NCBI RefSeq assembly: GCF_040954835.1
Contig: NC_090707.1
Span: 20,974,570-21,038,569 of the forward strand
Length of the DNA stretch: 64,000 bases
Reading direction: 5' to 3'
Source of the DNA: Lepisosteus oculatus
Taxonomy: Eukaryota > Chordata > Actinopteri > Semionotiformes > Lepisosteidae
In this document: positions 1 to 12,900 of the stretch, piece by piece
How the letters are laid out: each line of letters starts with the position of its first letter
How positions within the stretch are numbered: position 1 is the stretch's first letter
Notes under the pieces: generated by a model
What the model saw: only the letters and a program-made list of their open reading frames with translations
Told to the model about the DNA's origin: nothing
Databases searched by the model: none
Position numbers and translations under genes: made by a program

Positions 1-150
1 TCAGTGCCCCCTGCTGGTCCCACTACAACCTATTCCTGCACAGACCTTAGCTTTCCCAGGAGGTCTCCCATCCAGGTACTGGCCAGGCTCACACCTTCTT
101 AGGTTCAGTGGGTTGCAGGGTGATGTAGCTACTGACTATACTGTATATTG
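1..150 (-). repeat. 5S rRNA-derived SINE fragment (SINE3-like)
   Basis: Read on the minus strand, positions about 90 to 45 carry the 5S rRNA internal-promoter signature CTGGATGGGAGACC followed by a CCTGGGAA-like stretch. This corresponds to the conserved 3' half of 5S rRNA (TTGGATGGGAGACCGCCTGG). The flanking sequence, including an AGCAGGGGGCACTGA-like tail at the window edge, is not 5S, so this is a retroposon with a 5S head and not an rRNA gene. It sits in FTCD intron 2 and is cut by the window start. Confidence 0.7.
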
Positions 151-198
151 TGAGGCATATGTGAGCAATCCTAATAAACCATTAGCTGGCAGGCTCAC

Positions 199-975
199 CT
201 GAGTGCCTGGTCATGTCAATGAGCTGGAATGCTATTCTGGCAGCACTGAGTGCCCCCTCCACCACAGCCTGGGGGGACCCCACAAAGGTGTAGACTGTGC
301 GGTTAGTGGAGGGCCCAGGGTCCACATCCAGGAGGCTGCAACCCTCTGTGCTGGAAATAGCATTGGCGATGGCATCGATAACCTGCAAACAGACCCACTC
401 ACTGACCTTTTTTTATCTTTACAGTAATCACATTTCTACTAATCTAATTCATAAGACAGAAACTACAAAGTAATAGGAAGATGCTAACACACTGAGATGT
501 TGGTGTAAATGATAAATATTTATCATATTTATAAAATGTGTAAAGTTCTTTGCATCTGTGCTTCACTACATGTATTCTATATAAACTAATCTCTCCTTAG
601 GACAGCAATATGTTTTTAAAATGTGCTTATGTGCTACGGTATAAGTATAGTATGTGCTGTTTGAATTACAAATGGAGAATTGTACATTGTGAATTCTGGG
701 TTTTTTCATGTGGAAAAGACCCATGAACAAGAAAATGATTGATTATCAAAGATAACAGCTACAGTAGCAATTTAAGTGTTTTTTAAAGTTTTTTATTGGT
801 CAGACTTTGAGTTAAGAAAGTATTGCCTAGAAGCCTAATTCACATCACTTCTAAGTGACGCAGATTTAAAGATTAGTGTAATTAAACAACATAAAATAAA
901 GGACATTTGTATACACCCTACCTCTTTATTTCTTCCTTCTGAGAAGTTGGGTACGCACTCCACTAGTTTGGCCAT
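199..975 (-). CDS. FTCD: Formimidoyltransferase cyclodeaminase, N-terminal two exons (partial)
   Basis: FTCD is a bifunctional folate enzyme of histidine breakdown. It moves the formimino group of formiminoglutamate to tetrahydrofolate and then cyclodeaminates it. Coding exon 1 (975-922, minus strand) reads [18 protein letters not shown] and ends at a GTAGGG donor. Exon 2 (382-199) opens after TTTGCAG and reads [19 protein letters not shown], then [15 protein letters not shown] and ends ...LIDMTRHSG at a GTGAGC donor. Both are in phase and match the start of vertebrate FTCD ([11 protein letters not shown] and [19 protein letters not shown]), the formiminotransferase N-subdomain. The start is the only in-frame ATG before that motif. 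The other exons lie left of the window. SPATC1L follows upstream in the same orientation, as in human 21q22.3. Confidence 0.95.
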
Positions 976-3288
976 TTGCTGCCGAAATTAAGAAACCGTG
1001 AGCAAAGACTCCAGAGGTCTGCAGCAGTCCAGCAATACACACGTCTGACTTTCCTCTCTAGACGGAGCTTTTAAGGGCTAAAGTCCTAATGCTGATTGTG
1101 AGAATCATTAACTTGCTCCACTGTCTTGAAATAAGTCTGTCAACCATTGTGCTGTCTGTTCTAAATATTTGTAAGGTCCATGCATCTGAAGTGTCCCTTA
1201 TACACCAGCTGAAAGGTATAAATCTATATTCTGCACTTTGACTGCTTTGCAGAGCAAAACATATACTGTATATAAATGAAATAGCACTGAAGAAAAGAAA
1301 GATATAGCTAAGAGTTTATCCAAATCCCAAAATAAATATGGTTTATAATTCAGCAGATCCATTATTTAGAATACTTGTGTGCTTATACTGTATGTATACT
1401 GTAGTTTACATTAAAAAATGTGTCCTGAGTTTAAAGGTTGAGTTTAAAATTCCAAAAAGAAAAGAGGCTCCACAGCCAGAACTATAGGTTCTGCCATATC
1501 ACACTTCCATGCTGCAGTGATCAGTAGTTATTTTTGTATTTTGATTAAAATGCCTCTCAGCAGATTATCATTTAGTCTGACCTTACAAAAAATATCTAAA
1601 CTATGAAAAATTAATCTTATCTTTTATTTTCCTGTTTTTACAGGTGATATATATATACTATAACATTTTCCAATACACAGCAAAGAACTTGAAGAATATA
1701 GTCTTGTCATAACACCCGACACCTGGGAACATTTAGATCAATTAAATCTACCACACCATTAATACATATTTTTTCTTTTCTTTGCAGTCATGTAGCTAGA
1801 CTTGGGTTCTTCTAATCGGGTGAGCAATGTTAAATGAGCAGGATAAACTCACACAATATGTACTTTAAATATAATTTAAAAATGTTTCTATTGCAAAACC
1901 AGTTTAAAATAAGACAATGTTATGTCTCCTTTTCCAAAATAAAACAAGTTAAAAGCTGATGCACACATTTCTTCTAATGCCATTACTGCAGCACAACAAG
2001 TGGTAATTAAAACATTTTAAACTCAAAAACAAAACTCACCCAAAATCACCAATGGCCTAAAGGAAAGAGGAAGCAGAGAGAGAAATGCTTTTTAATAAAT
2101 TGGACTATTTTTTGTATTTCACAGATTTGTTTTGCTATGGATTTATAGTTTCAAGTTTGACTTTTTTTTCTTTCTGTCTCACTTAGTCTTAAATCTTTCT
2201 ATAAACACTTTATTTTCAATCCCTTAACTTTCTTCTATACAGTGTTAAAATGCAGAAAGTACATGTAAAATGATGGAACATATTAACTCCGTCAAGACAC
2301 ATGTGGGAATGAGTCAGATGCATTAAAGATGCATTTTCATTCCCAGAAACTCATCTCAATGGCAAAAACAATAGCAATAGTTGAAATAAGTACTATATGC
2401 ATTTTGAATTTTCTAAATATATTTAAAAATATTACTTGAGCAATCCTGCATTAGAACATATGCTGTGAACTTAACATTTATCTGCATATATCAATAAAGA
2501 AAACTAGAGAAGTTTCAGTTTTATCTCTGGGGAAATAATACAAAAAAGCCCATCAAAGATTGGGAATTTTATCCCCATTGTTGTCATTGTTGTTGTCAGA
2601 GATACATGTAAGGTACGTCTGATTTCAAAAAAGAAAATTATTTTTTTAACTGATTTGCTACAGATGTTATGTCACACTTCATGGCACTTCAAATTTTTTG
2701 TTATTATTGATGCTTTTCAAAACGTGCATTTATGTTTAGAGAGAATGACACAAGACTTGGTTAAAAAACAGGACATGTCCAGCACAGTTGTCAGTAAAAA
2801 ATCTCTTTAGCCAAGGTTTAGAAAAATATTCTCCCTTGTGATGACCACTGGGACAGCCTGCCTAGAAGTTATTAATAGGTGATTTGTTAAAAGAAACCTG
2901 AGCTGCATAATACTCCAAAAACAAATACAAATTTATCAGAGGTGGTTAATTAGTAATACTCTTCAGTCAAGGGGCTTAAGGACAGTTGGAGGTACTCTGG
3001 AAAGAGTTCCAAATAACCAAATAACCAATTTTTTACCCCACCCCCACCCCATCCCTGTTCCCCCACAGGACCTATAGGTACCAAAAAAGTAAGTCTTCTT
3101 TTTCTTTCACATGGAATAAATTGACTTTTCAGAAGAGTGTCACCTATTACATTTTCTGACTAGAAACCCTTCTTATTCCTAGATCACAGAAGAAAACTCC
3201 CTTTGTTCTTTTTCAGCTTTCTGTATTACGAAGACTGGATCATATGTACTGAAGGAGAAAGAGACAAGAAAAATGATAGGCCCAGATT
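976..3288. other. Intergenic region, FTCD 5' flank to SPATC1L 3' end
   Basis: This 2.3-kb AT-rich stretch lies between the FTCD start codon and the SPATC1L polyadenylation signal. It should contain the FTCD promoter, since FTCD is transcribed leftwards from about position 1000-1100. I see no convincing TATA box, CpG cluster or exon. A short TATATATATACTATA run occurs near 1646-1662. No RNA gene or recognisable repeat family was found. Confidence 0.5.
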
Positions 3289-3294
3289 TTTATT
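3289..3294 (-). terminator. SPATC1L: Polyadenylation signal candidate for SPATC1L
   Basis: A canonical AATAAA hexamer on the minus strand lies about 85 nt downstream of the SPATC1L stop codon. It is the first such hexamer after the stop. Confidence 0.55.
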
Positions 3295-3375
3295 GACTTT
3301 TTGCTTATATTATCTGGTTCCTATATAACTCAGAGGAATTCCAGTCTGTTGTGGTGTTAGATCAGGTCCTGATGT

Positions 3376-5888
3376 TCAGAAGGTGAACAGTGGCTTGCCA
3401 TCTGTCCTGGAGAGCTCACACAGGCAGTTGAGGATCAGCAGGGAATCCTGTAGGAATTTGGCAGGGACAGTGTCCCGGGTCAGCTTCCTCAAAGTAATAG
3501 GATCACTGTAGACCACAGGGGGTTGCCCTTCTGGCCTATGCTTCAGGATGCCGTAGGTGTTGACCACAAACTCGCAGAATGCTGGGTGGACTTTAGGGTT
3601 ATATCCAAACTTTTCCAACTGGGACATGAGGGAATCATAGCGTTCCAGCATCTCTCTCCTCTGGGACTGCTGGAGAGTGCCAGTCAGAGGGTTATAGGAT
3701 ACCTGCTTGAGGAAATACAACAGTGACAAGAGTGAAGTCAAATTGGAGAAGACACAGCAATCAGCTCAGCTTGTGAAAAACTGATGTTTTTATTCCCCAC
3801 TCAATCTCTCAGCATTCTGCCTTGGTTTGTTTTTCACCAGCTGTTCTTTTGAAGCAAGTCACTAAGTCAAATTAAGATAAATCCTAGTCCAATTGCTTCT
3901 TAAAATCTAAAATATTTGCTAAATGCTGGACTTTGCTATATACTTCGGAAAAACTTTCTAAATCTGCTTTCCATGGCATGATGGGCCTATTATTTTATCC
4001 CATGACATCACATCCCAGCAAAATATAAAATATGATTGATTTACTCTCAAAAAGGTGAGAGGGAGCATTCAGCAGATGGGAACACTGACCTGCTGTATTT
4101 TCTCTGGGATGTTTGAGACACTGAATCCATACAGGCGTGTAAATCCTGGAAATACCTTTCCCAAAATCCTCCTGTCTAGCTGAAAGGCGATCTCCCCCAC
4201 CACTCGGCCCCTCTCTTCCACACCGGGCAACATTCGGAGTTCTATATGAAGAAAAAGGGATTGTTTCATTCATAGACCACTAAGCAGGATTACTTTTCTT
4301 CTTTTTAACAAAACTTGTTTTAGAACAAGATATCCATATTTTCTTCCAACATGACTTGGCATATGGTGGCACCGTGGCACGACTATAAGCATTGCAGTAT
4401 CTCAGTGCTTTAGCTCTGGGTTCAATTCTGGACCTGGGTGCTATCTGTTTTGAGTTTGTATGTTCTCTCTGTGTTCACGAGGGTTTCCTCTGGGTACTCC
4501 AGTTTCCTCCCACACTCCAAAGCCCTACTGGTGTCTGGTTAATTGACTTCTGGAAAAATTGGCCTTAGTGTGTCTGTGTGTGTCCTGTGATGGACCTATG
4601 TCCCACGCAGGGTGTGTCCTGCCTTGTGCTTTTGCTTGCCTGGGTAAACTCCAACTCTCCCTGTATTTCATAATGTGGTTACATAATGGATGGATGACTC
4701 ATTTTATCAATTATTTGTGTTTAAAAACACACGTTTGCTTACCATTGTCATAGAAGCTTTGAATCTTTGTGTCTGGAGACTGTGTCTGGAGTGAAGACGA
4801 CATTTTCGCTTCTGAGAGTGGAGCTCCTTTATGGAGACAGTGCTCAGACATTCTGGTCTGTTCCTGGCCAGTGGTGAGAGGGGTCCCTTGTTTGTGATCT
4901 CTATTCTGAGAGAGGCTGCCTCTCTGCAGTCCCCTCTGATCAGGGTCTCCCAACTGCAGTGAGGTGTAGAAGTAGTCCTCAAATGTGGGGCTTGAAGCTT
5001 TATCTTCATTCTCTCTCAGCCTGAACATCACATTGCTCAGTCCCAAGCGCTTCTCTCCCGCTTGTGTTGCTGTGTCTGGTACAGAAAATATGGCTGCTAA
5101 GCAGTATAAAGTATAATTTCATGTACAGTATGTACTGTAAAGGAACAAGTAATAGGTTTATAGTATGTACTGTATATGAGTGTGAATTAACATAAATGCC
5201 GACACTAAACTGCTGCAGCACATCTTTGGGAACATCAAGAACTGGTGCTTATGGCCAGCGTGGTCTTGTTCTTTTTTGTTCAAATTTAAGTTTTTAGTAC
5301 AAAATATACAAAGGATACAGAGTGAAGTCACATTTTAAACTTGCCCTACTTAATCAAAGACTCCCCATAAATTGTGGTTGGTTTTAACACCAAAAGCCAG
5401 AAAAGTTTCTCCCTTGATGCTGAATGCATTTTACAGCCTTTTCTCATACAGGACATGAACAGCCTTGTAATATCCACTTTAACGAACATAAAATACAAAT
5501 GCACAGCCTGGTCTATGGTATATACAGTACAGCATTTTTTATGTACTATGTAATTAATCTTCTTAATGTTCTAGGTATTTCATATGTGATTCATCAACCA
5601 CGGTTTTAATCTTGTACTCGTATCAATTATTATTTCTGATTCAAATGTCCTATAAAGTATGTTTATACCTGTTCCTTCCACACATGTGGAAACAGGGTGC
5701 CCAAAGGGCATGATGCCGAGTTTCTCTCTGCAGTCTTTTTCATTAATCTTGGTTTGTGTGTAACTTGACAGGACTTTCTTTAATTCCTCATTTTCCTTCA
5801 TCAACTGGAGATGCTTTTTTAATTCTTCATTTTCTGCTACGAGCCTTGCTTTATCCTTTCTCACACTGTCCGCGTTCTCAGACATCAT
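3376..5888 (-). CDS. SPATC1L: Spermatogenesis and centriole associated protein 1-like (speriolin-like)
   Basis: Four coding exons on the minus strand: 5888-5669, 5075-4743, 4241-4090 and 3702-3376. Phases join exactly, giving 343 aa (human SPATC1L is about 340). The product starts MMSENADSV and has an N-terminal heptad-like coiled coil ([20 protein letters not shown]). A low-complexity Ser/Gln-rich middle follows (exon 2). The conserved speriolin C-terminal domain is in exons 3-4: [57 protein letters not shown] and [19 protein letters not shown]. These match the vertebrate SPATC1L C-terminus almost residue for residue. Family knowledge links it to the sperm neck and centriole; the molecular activity is unknown. 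Two consecutive ATGs (5888 and 5885) could each start translation. Confidence 0.96.
4363..4700 (+). repeat. Dispersed fish repeat with tRNA-like head and GGATGGATGA tail, copy 1
   Basis: Consensus-like blocks in order: GGCACCGTGGCACGACTA head, GGGTTCAATTCTGGACC (B-box-like), GAGTTTGTATGTTCTCTCTG, GGTTTCCTCTGGGTACTCC, GTTTCCTCCCACACTCCAAA, TGTCCTGTGATGGAC, and a TGGATGGATGACT tail. The same family recurs at 11055, 15606 (inverted), 20020, 21365 (fragment), 25207 (inverted) and 39476. It lies in SPATC1L intron 2. Confidence 0.75.
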
Positions 5889-6625
5889 GCTCAATGGATA
5901 TCGCAGTCATATGAAAGTAAACGATTGACAAAAAAATTCTCCATGTTAAAGCATGTCTTGATTATGACATCACTGTGACGATGCTGCAACATCACAGATT
6001 ATGTCATAATGAGGTCAAAGCAGATGAACGTTTTGCTAGTTGCTGCAAATAATAAAACAGTTTTTACCCTGCAGATGGTACAAAAGTATTACAAAATAAG
6101 AGTGGGAAGAAAGAACAGATTAATAAAAAATGTGCTAAAGATTCATTACAATCTACAAAAATCTTTAATCAATATTTTCAAGTAAACAATTTTAAATTTC
6201 ACGATGTTCTACAGTGACACGGGCAAAGTTACAAGCTGCTGTAAACATTAAGATGACAGATTTTGAACAGAATTAGCAGTTTTACAGGAAATGTAAAAGG
6301 CAAGGCATTTCTTCAAGGTATTGAGTCTGTTTACAGCACTTCTCTTTTAATGTTCATCTCTGAATTTCAAAAAAAGGTCAGTGAACATAATCACTATAGT
6401 TTTTTCACCACCAAAAACATAACATTTGGGGTCTGAGTGTATGCCACAGAGGTCTTCAAAACAATGCTAACAGTTTGAAAATGAAAACCATTTTTGATTA
6501 TTTTTTGTATGTAGAGGTAAACTTAAACAACAATTAATAATTAATACTGCTAATATAAAAAAAATTGCAAAAAGAACAAATGGGAGGATATTAACCCTTT
6601 TGGTTTGTAATTGATCCAGACATTA
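5889..6625. other. SPATC1L 5' flank / LSS 3' flank
   Basis: This is AT-rich intergenic sequence between the SPATC1L start codon and the LSS polyadenylation signal; both genes run on the minus strand. It must hold the SPATC1L promoter and 5'UTR. A short inverted pair around 5957-6012 (ATTATGACATCA and TGATGT-containing arms) is visible. Nothing else is recognised. Confidence 0.4.
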
Positions 6626-6631
6626 TTTATT
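6626..6631 (-). terminator. LSS: Polyadenylation signal candidate for LSS
   Basis: AATAAA on the minus strand, about 270 nt past the LSS stop codon at 6905-6903. The implied short 3'UTR is plausible; no alternative was tested. Confidence 0.45.
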
Positions 6632-6902
6632 CATTCATTGTATTAAACAACCTTCTACTTTTATACTGTACAATTTTCATTGATGACTAAGGCTTTTAGG
6701 AGAGGTAAACACATTTCTTGTTATCTGCTATAGAACAAAAGCAATGATGAGCATTTTTGTTTCTAAAGAAAAGATAAGAAGATGCACAAGAAATTACTCA
6801 AGAACTCTTACAGGCCTCAGGACTAGACAACAACAAATGTTTTTGAGTTTTCCATCAGGAAAAGTAGGTATTAGAGTTTGCTTCATAGTGTTTCAAGGCT
6901 GT

Positions 6903-9900
6903 TTATAACTTGACTTTTCCAGCAAGGGGGCTGGCAGGGTACAAGTGTGTGAAACGTCCCAGAGTCCAGATGGGGAAGATATTTCTGTAGGCAGTGTAGC
7001 TGATAGCACAGCTCTTGTTAAACACACCAGCGATGTTCTCCTGCAATAGAAAGAAGGGAACACAGTCGTTCAGCTGCTGGTTAACATCTGTGTTCACCAA
7101 AATGCCTTCCCTTTTATCTACAGGTGACAGGAACAAGGAGGTGAAAGCAGAAGAAAACATTCACCTGTGCCCAGTCTCCATTGGGCTGTTGCCTACTAAT
7201 TAGCATCTGTATACCCTTTTCTATCACTCTGTCATCTGGGTATCTGAAAAGAAAAATCAAATTGCACTCAGTGGTGAATACAATACTAAAGGAAACTACA
7301 TCTAAATAAGGAATTTACTTTTTAATGGAAATTTGGTCATCAGGGCTGAAAGTCCAATCAGCCTCAGCTTCTCTAAAACATAATCATTCACGTCTTTCCC
7401 TTTAAATGTTAAAAATTAACAATACTGTAAATCTCTTCTCTCCCTCACATTCTTCCTTCCACTCCGTCTCGTTCTCTGCAGTCACCCCTTGGTCACTCCC
7501 CACTCTGCATGGGGGTTCCTGCCTCCTTGTCCTATGATCAGGAGTTTGGCCCTCAGGCAAGCAGGTTAAGCTACAAAAATAACTAAAACTAAAACACATT
7601 AACCCAATATACACTCACTTTGCTTAATTCTTGGGTGTTTGCTATTCCTAGTGAAAATATTTTGGATTGCATCAATAGAAAGACGAGACTCTCAGCGGGC
7701 AGGAATTGTACTTACCTCACGGCCATGAGGCCTAGGAGGGCCCAGCAGGTGTTGTGTATCTGGGACTTCTCACTCTGGACATACCTACGCTGCTCACAGG
7801 ATTCAAAGTCCTCTCCCCAGCCCCCGTCCTCCATCTGCTTTGAGAGCAGAAAATCGCAGGCTCTCTGCACCTCACTGCACGCAGACCTGTGGCATGACAG
7901 CTGTAAGATTAGCACAATGCCCACTTTTCTCCTGGGATTTCATAAGAAGGACCGTTCTCTTGTTAAGACAGCTGTGAAGGTTATCAGCAGCCTGTCTAAA
8001 AAAGCCTGGGTGAAAATCAGAATTCAGTACAGTTGTGCTTGACTAAGACAGTATCTCTTTGTTCATTTTAACAATTAATTCAACATGATTGAACTTTGAA
8101 GCTGGTTGAAAATCAGACTGAAGAAGTTCCTGCTGATCATTCTGCATCATTCAGAACAATTATCTTAATTAAAAAACCACTGAACAGCGCTAGCCATCCA
8201 TTAAATGTTTTTTAGGCTAGTAAGTCAGTCATTCTTATACAAATGCAGCCATTCAAAATGCATGGTACAAACCCGTACCGCGGGCATCTACGTGTGCGCC
8301 ACTGCGCCTTACCGCGGTACGTGATTGGCTGGTCAAAATGACCGACAGGTGCACCCCTGGTGCATTGGTCGGTAGTGAAAAGATTTAATCATTTAATCTC
8401 TTTACTGTGCACAAATACTGCTCAATATGGCTTCGTGCAAAAAACCTGTATATCACCATAGGAAGCATAACAGCGTAGCCTCCAATTACCCAGACCAAAA
8501 AACAAAGGAATAAATATGTTTGATTTTTGAAACCCTTTCTTTATGTCCTGTTTTCATTCAGGTAAGGGTCAACTATATACACAATACTGCTGACAGCAGG
8601 AAAATTCCTATTCTTTACTCAGCAGCATCTTAAAACCAGCACCCATGGTGTTCAAACTGATTTTTTTTACACAAAAGACTGACACAGTGGGGGAGGTGGA
8701 CTTGCCCTTATTCTACTTTGAAAATACCTGTGAAACCGGTTTGGTTACAAACAATGTAGACACAGAGAGAGAGAGATGTGATAACAACCGCGCAGCGCCA
8801 GGCGAATGCACATTTAGGGCGCATGTAGGGCTTTTGGGCTCACGTGGATTTGCGCCCTACAGTACAACCTGCGGTACCGCTGTGTACACACAGTACAAAC
8901 ATGTTGTGATATTTAGAAATACAAAAAATGTCAATATAATGCCAATAATATTCGCTATCTTAGTTTTTCAAAGAAATGTTTATTTGTTAAAAGAAAACTG
9001 ATGGCGACAGTTGGGTTTGAATACTCAACCTCAGGGTTATAAGTCAGTCACTTAAGCTATCACGCCACCGAGGCAGTCATGTGACAAACACATATCAATG
9101 GAAAATAACGTTATTGATTTCTTTAGATACACAATTCCATATTATATTCCCTATTAATCAAATTCTAAAAGTATGCTTCTGTTTACTCCGATATCGAGCG
9201 TATTTGCAGAAAAGCTTAAAACTATCACTTTTCTCACAGAGTACTGTATACTGTATAAACGTACTGTAACATGGTCTGAAGGAGCAAGGAGCACGTAAAA
9301 ATGTTTCCAAAAATACCACATGTAATTTTTTATGCTTAAAATGTTTAGGGAGAAATGGAATACTGGTATTTGTTCTTTAAAATACCAAGACCTGCCATAT
9401 ACAGTGTAGTTTACATACAGTAATATGTTTATGTTCCTAAATAAATATCTTTGCTGAGCATGTGAAAGGCATGGTGAATCAGGGATCCTCAAAAATTACT
9501 TTGTATGATTGGAAACAAATGCGTGATCGGATCAACGAAATGCTGTGGTGTTACTTTTTGAAAAAATAAAGTATTTTTGTTTACAAAGATGGTTACAAAG
9601 AATGTGGACCAGGGTAATACTTTGAGTTTACAGCTTGTCCAAGGTCACTCATTATTAATACTATTAGTAATATCTTCGGTAAAGACTTTGATGGCGACAG
9701 CTCAAACTCTGTACATGAGAGGTTGAGCTTTATTTGCTCCACCTGGCGGTAATTCCGGATACTATTATCTTACTTGTGGTATTATGCGGTATTATACGGT
9801 ATGTATGGTATTATGACGTGTTATACCGCGAAACGCCCACCGCGTTTTACCGCGGCATAACCCACTTGTTTTGAATGGCTGCATCTGTATATGTCCTATT

Positions 9901-12900
9901 TCTTACTGCAGAGGTTTACTTTGTTTCTAAATAAATTTGGTTACCCATTCCGGAAGGTGTGACCCACAGAGGCAAAGGCTTCCAGTCCAAACCATGCTCC
10001 ATATGTGAAGCACACCCCCCAAGATCTAGGAGAAAAACAAAACACATGGCACATGACTTATATATAGTTTATAACAAATTACTGAAAAGAAGATTTTGCA
10101 CAACTGTCCCACGTTACCATAAGCACATTTCCTATCACTTTGAAAGTTGTAAGAAAAAAAATCAGTTTAAGTGTCAGAAATAATTTACCCTTCCCATGAG
10201 CCATCATCTCTCTGTGCCTGCCTGCAATATTCTAGTCCTTGCTGCAAAGTAGACCTGTCAATGAAGAAAAACACAAGGAATAAGAGTCAGACAGACACTG
10301 GATTTTTGTTTAATCACAAACACTCATTTAATGGAGTGGGGCATGATATTGAACTCTCGGGTGTGTTTTACCTGATTTCTTCTGTTTTATATTCAGGGAA
10401 TGACTTGCTAAAATGCTTGAGTGCCTGCATCACTGCAGAGGTACACTCCACGTAGGTGTAGTCTATCATTATGTCACCTGTAAAGCAATGCATTAGATTT
10501 TCAGCTGAGCATATATTCACATATTTTCTCTCTATAGCAAGGCAAAAAACATAACAGGGATTGAAGTGAGAACAAACATTAAAGGCTTGAGTTGCTTTTC
10601 TTTGGTAAAAAAATGTTCTTCTCGTGTCAGGGGTTTGTTCTCATTTTAAACATCAACTATTTGTAACACAGTAACAGAATCGGGCAGCAATATTGAACCA
10701 GACAGCCCTGAAGAACCCTGCACTAACCTCAGATAAACAGCTCTTGTACATCTTATGAGTTTTATGTTTTGTGACAAAAGTTGTAAAAAACTTAGATGGT
10801 GAGTCTGGAATACAAACAGCAAAGCTGTAGTACCAGTTGGACAGTGTCCCATGGTAGCCTGGACAGAAAGTGCCACCTTTCACCCACTTACAGTAGTTCC
10901 ATCTGATGTATTCCTGCTTCAAATCCATGAACAGGAAAGCCTCAATCATACCTTATGATAAGTTTATGTCAGAGGTCTTAACTGGAGCACTTGATTGGGA
11001 CTCACTTAAAATTATTCTCATCATCATTATTATCAATAGTTTTTTATGAAAGGACTTGGGTCGGCACAGTGGTTAGTACTGCTGCCTCACAGCTCTTGGG
11101 CCTTGGGTTCAATTCCTGTGGTACTAATTGCATGGAGTGTGTATTTCCTGCCTGTGTTTGCGTGTCCCCTGCGATGGAGTGCCGTCCTGTCTGGGGTGTA
11201 TCCTGCCTTCCAAATGTTGCTTGCTGAGAGAAGCTCCCGCTCTAACACAACCCTGGATTGAGTAAAGTGGTTAGAAAATGGATAGATGGATGGACTCACC
11301 AAATACTTCGGAAGGGTTCAGGAGTTCCAGCAGTCTTCCCCCTCTTTTGGTCTCGTAAGTGGCAAATCCGCCATCAGCGTTTCTCATGCTCAGAAGCTGC
11401 CCATACAGGACAAAGAACACAAGAACAGACACTGACCATCTTTAGGAAAAACTGACTGATCAGGAGCCATAATTAATAAGCCATACAGAATGGAACTGGT
11501 ATCAGGACATGCATAAAAAAATACAAAGTTCCAATCAAGAATAGTCAATATCTCCAATGACAACATCATGTAGTCTGCAGGGCTAACAACTCACATTGTT
11601 CTCCCTGGCCAGAAGTATAAATAATTAGTCAACAAATAACTCATCAAAATGTTAACTTTGGGAAAAAATCTCAATTAGGTAGAAAATTTAATATTAAAAG
11701 GTTTCTTCATTTCATGCATTCACATAACACAAAACACTGTAATGAAGCTGATACATGTTTTGCAACCCCCACCCTTAACTGATATGAATAAAGATTGCAG
11801 TTCCTTCAGATCATGTTCTCATCTCTTTTAAAAAGGCAAAACTGTCACGATGGCAGTACCACATCGACAGCATCAAAGAGGCGCTCCTTGGGAATGTGCT
11901 GCGTGATGAAAGGGCATTTGTCCTGCAGCAGCATCACTGACTTCAGGCCTTCTGCTGTACAATCAGCCACAATCCAGCCACAGTCCCGGTTGCTGAAAGG
12001 AAAGCCACCCTAAAAAACACACGGAGTCCTTTGCGTTTCACATAGGACCTCATATAGCCTTTCTGAAAGCCTGAAAGGAATGTCTGCATTGTACCTACAT
12101 TGGAGTTCAACATAAAAAGGACAGACAACCCAGTGAAGAAGACTGATTACTAAAACAATGAGACATGCCTCACTCACAATCGCATACATGAGAAACTGGC
12201 TCTTACTGATATGTGTCCTTGTGAAATCCATTGAAAATCCCGCCAGTTATGTTTGAATGATCTAATTTAAAGGTTATTTTTTAAAAATGTTAATGGTATT
12301 AAATATTCTCTATTATTTTTATGTATTGGCCAGTTTTTTAGTTTTAGAACCAAGAAACTGATGTTCAGAAAGTGAAATACAACATTTTTAGAGCAGCGTA
12401 GTGTAGACAGGCTGAAAGAACTGAAACTTATTCCTCTTGAACAGAGATGTCTAGGGTGAAGACTAGGAAGACTTTATACAAGTATTCAAGATTCTCAGAG
12501 GCACTGACAACGTTGATGCAGTGGATGTCTTGAGAATAAACAGACTAGAGGATAGAAGTGGAACCTAGGGAAAAGTGTATTTAAACTGATGACAGATGCA
12601 TTTCTTTATGAAAAGGGTTTTGGACGTGTGGGACATGCTACCTAATGTTTTGTTGAAGCTGGCTTCCTTCAGGAAACAGCTGGATGAGTTCCTTGGATCT
12701 TGGATCAATAAGCTGCTAACTATCAAATGGTCTAGATGGCTTGCTCTCACTTACAGTAGAACCATTCTAAGGTTTTATTTAAACTGGCAAGGACCTTGAC
12801 TTGAGAACTCACCTTGTTCCTGTGTCGATAGTACTTTTCATAATCAGGAGGATTTTCTGGTATCTGATAAATAGGTGGGGAAAAATGTTTAAATAACTCC

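Noticed and set aside
7620-8042. 140-codon plus-strand open frame
   Set aside because: Overlaps LSS exon 20 on the other strand and continues into intron; shadow.
8645-9001. 118-codon open frame inside the DNA transposon
   Set aside because: No transposase catalytic motif, zinc finger or DNA-binding pattern is visible, and its composition follows the element's AT/CpG pattern. Probably chance.
9002-9074. Functional tRNA-Ile(TAT) gene
   Set aside because: The acceptor stem cannot pair and the D and anticodon arms are poor. Better explained as a SINE head or tRNA relic.
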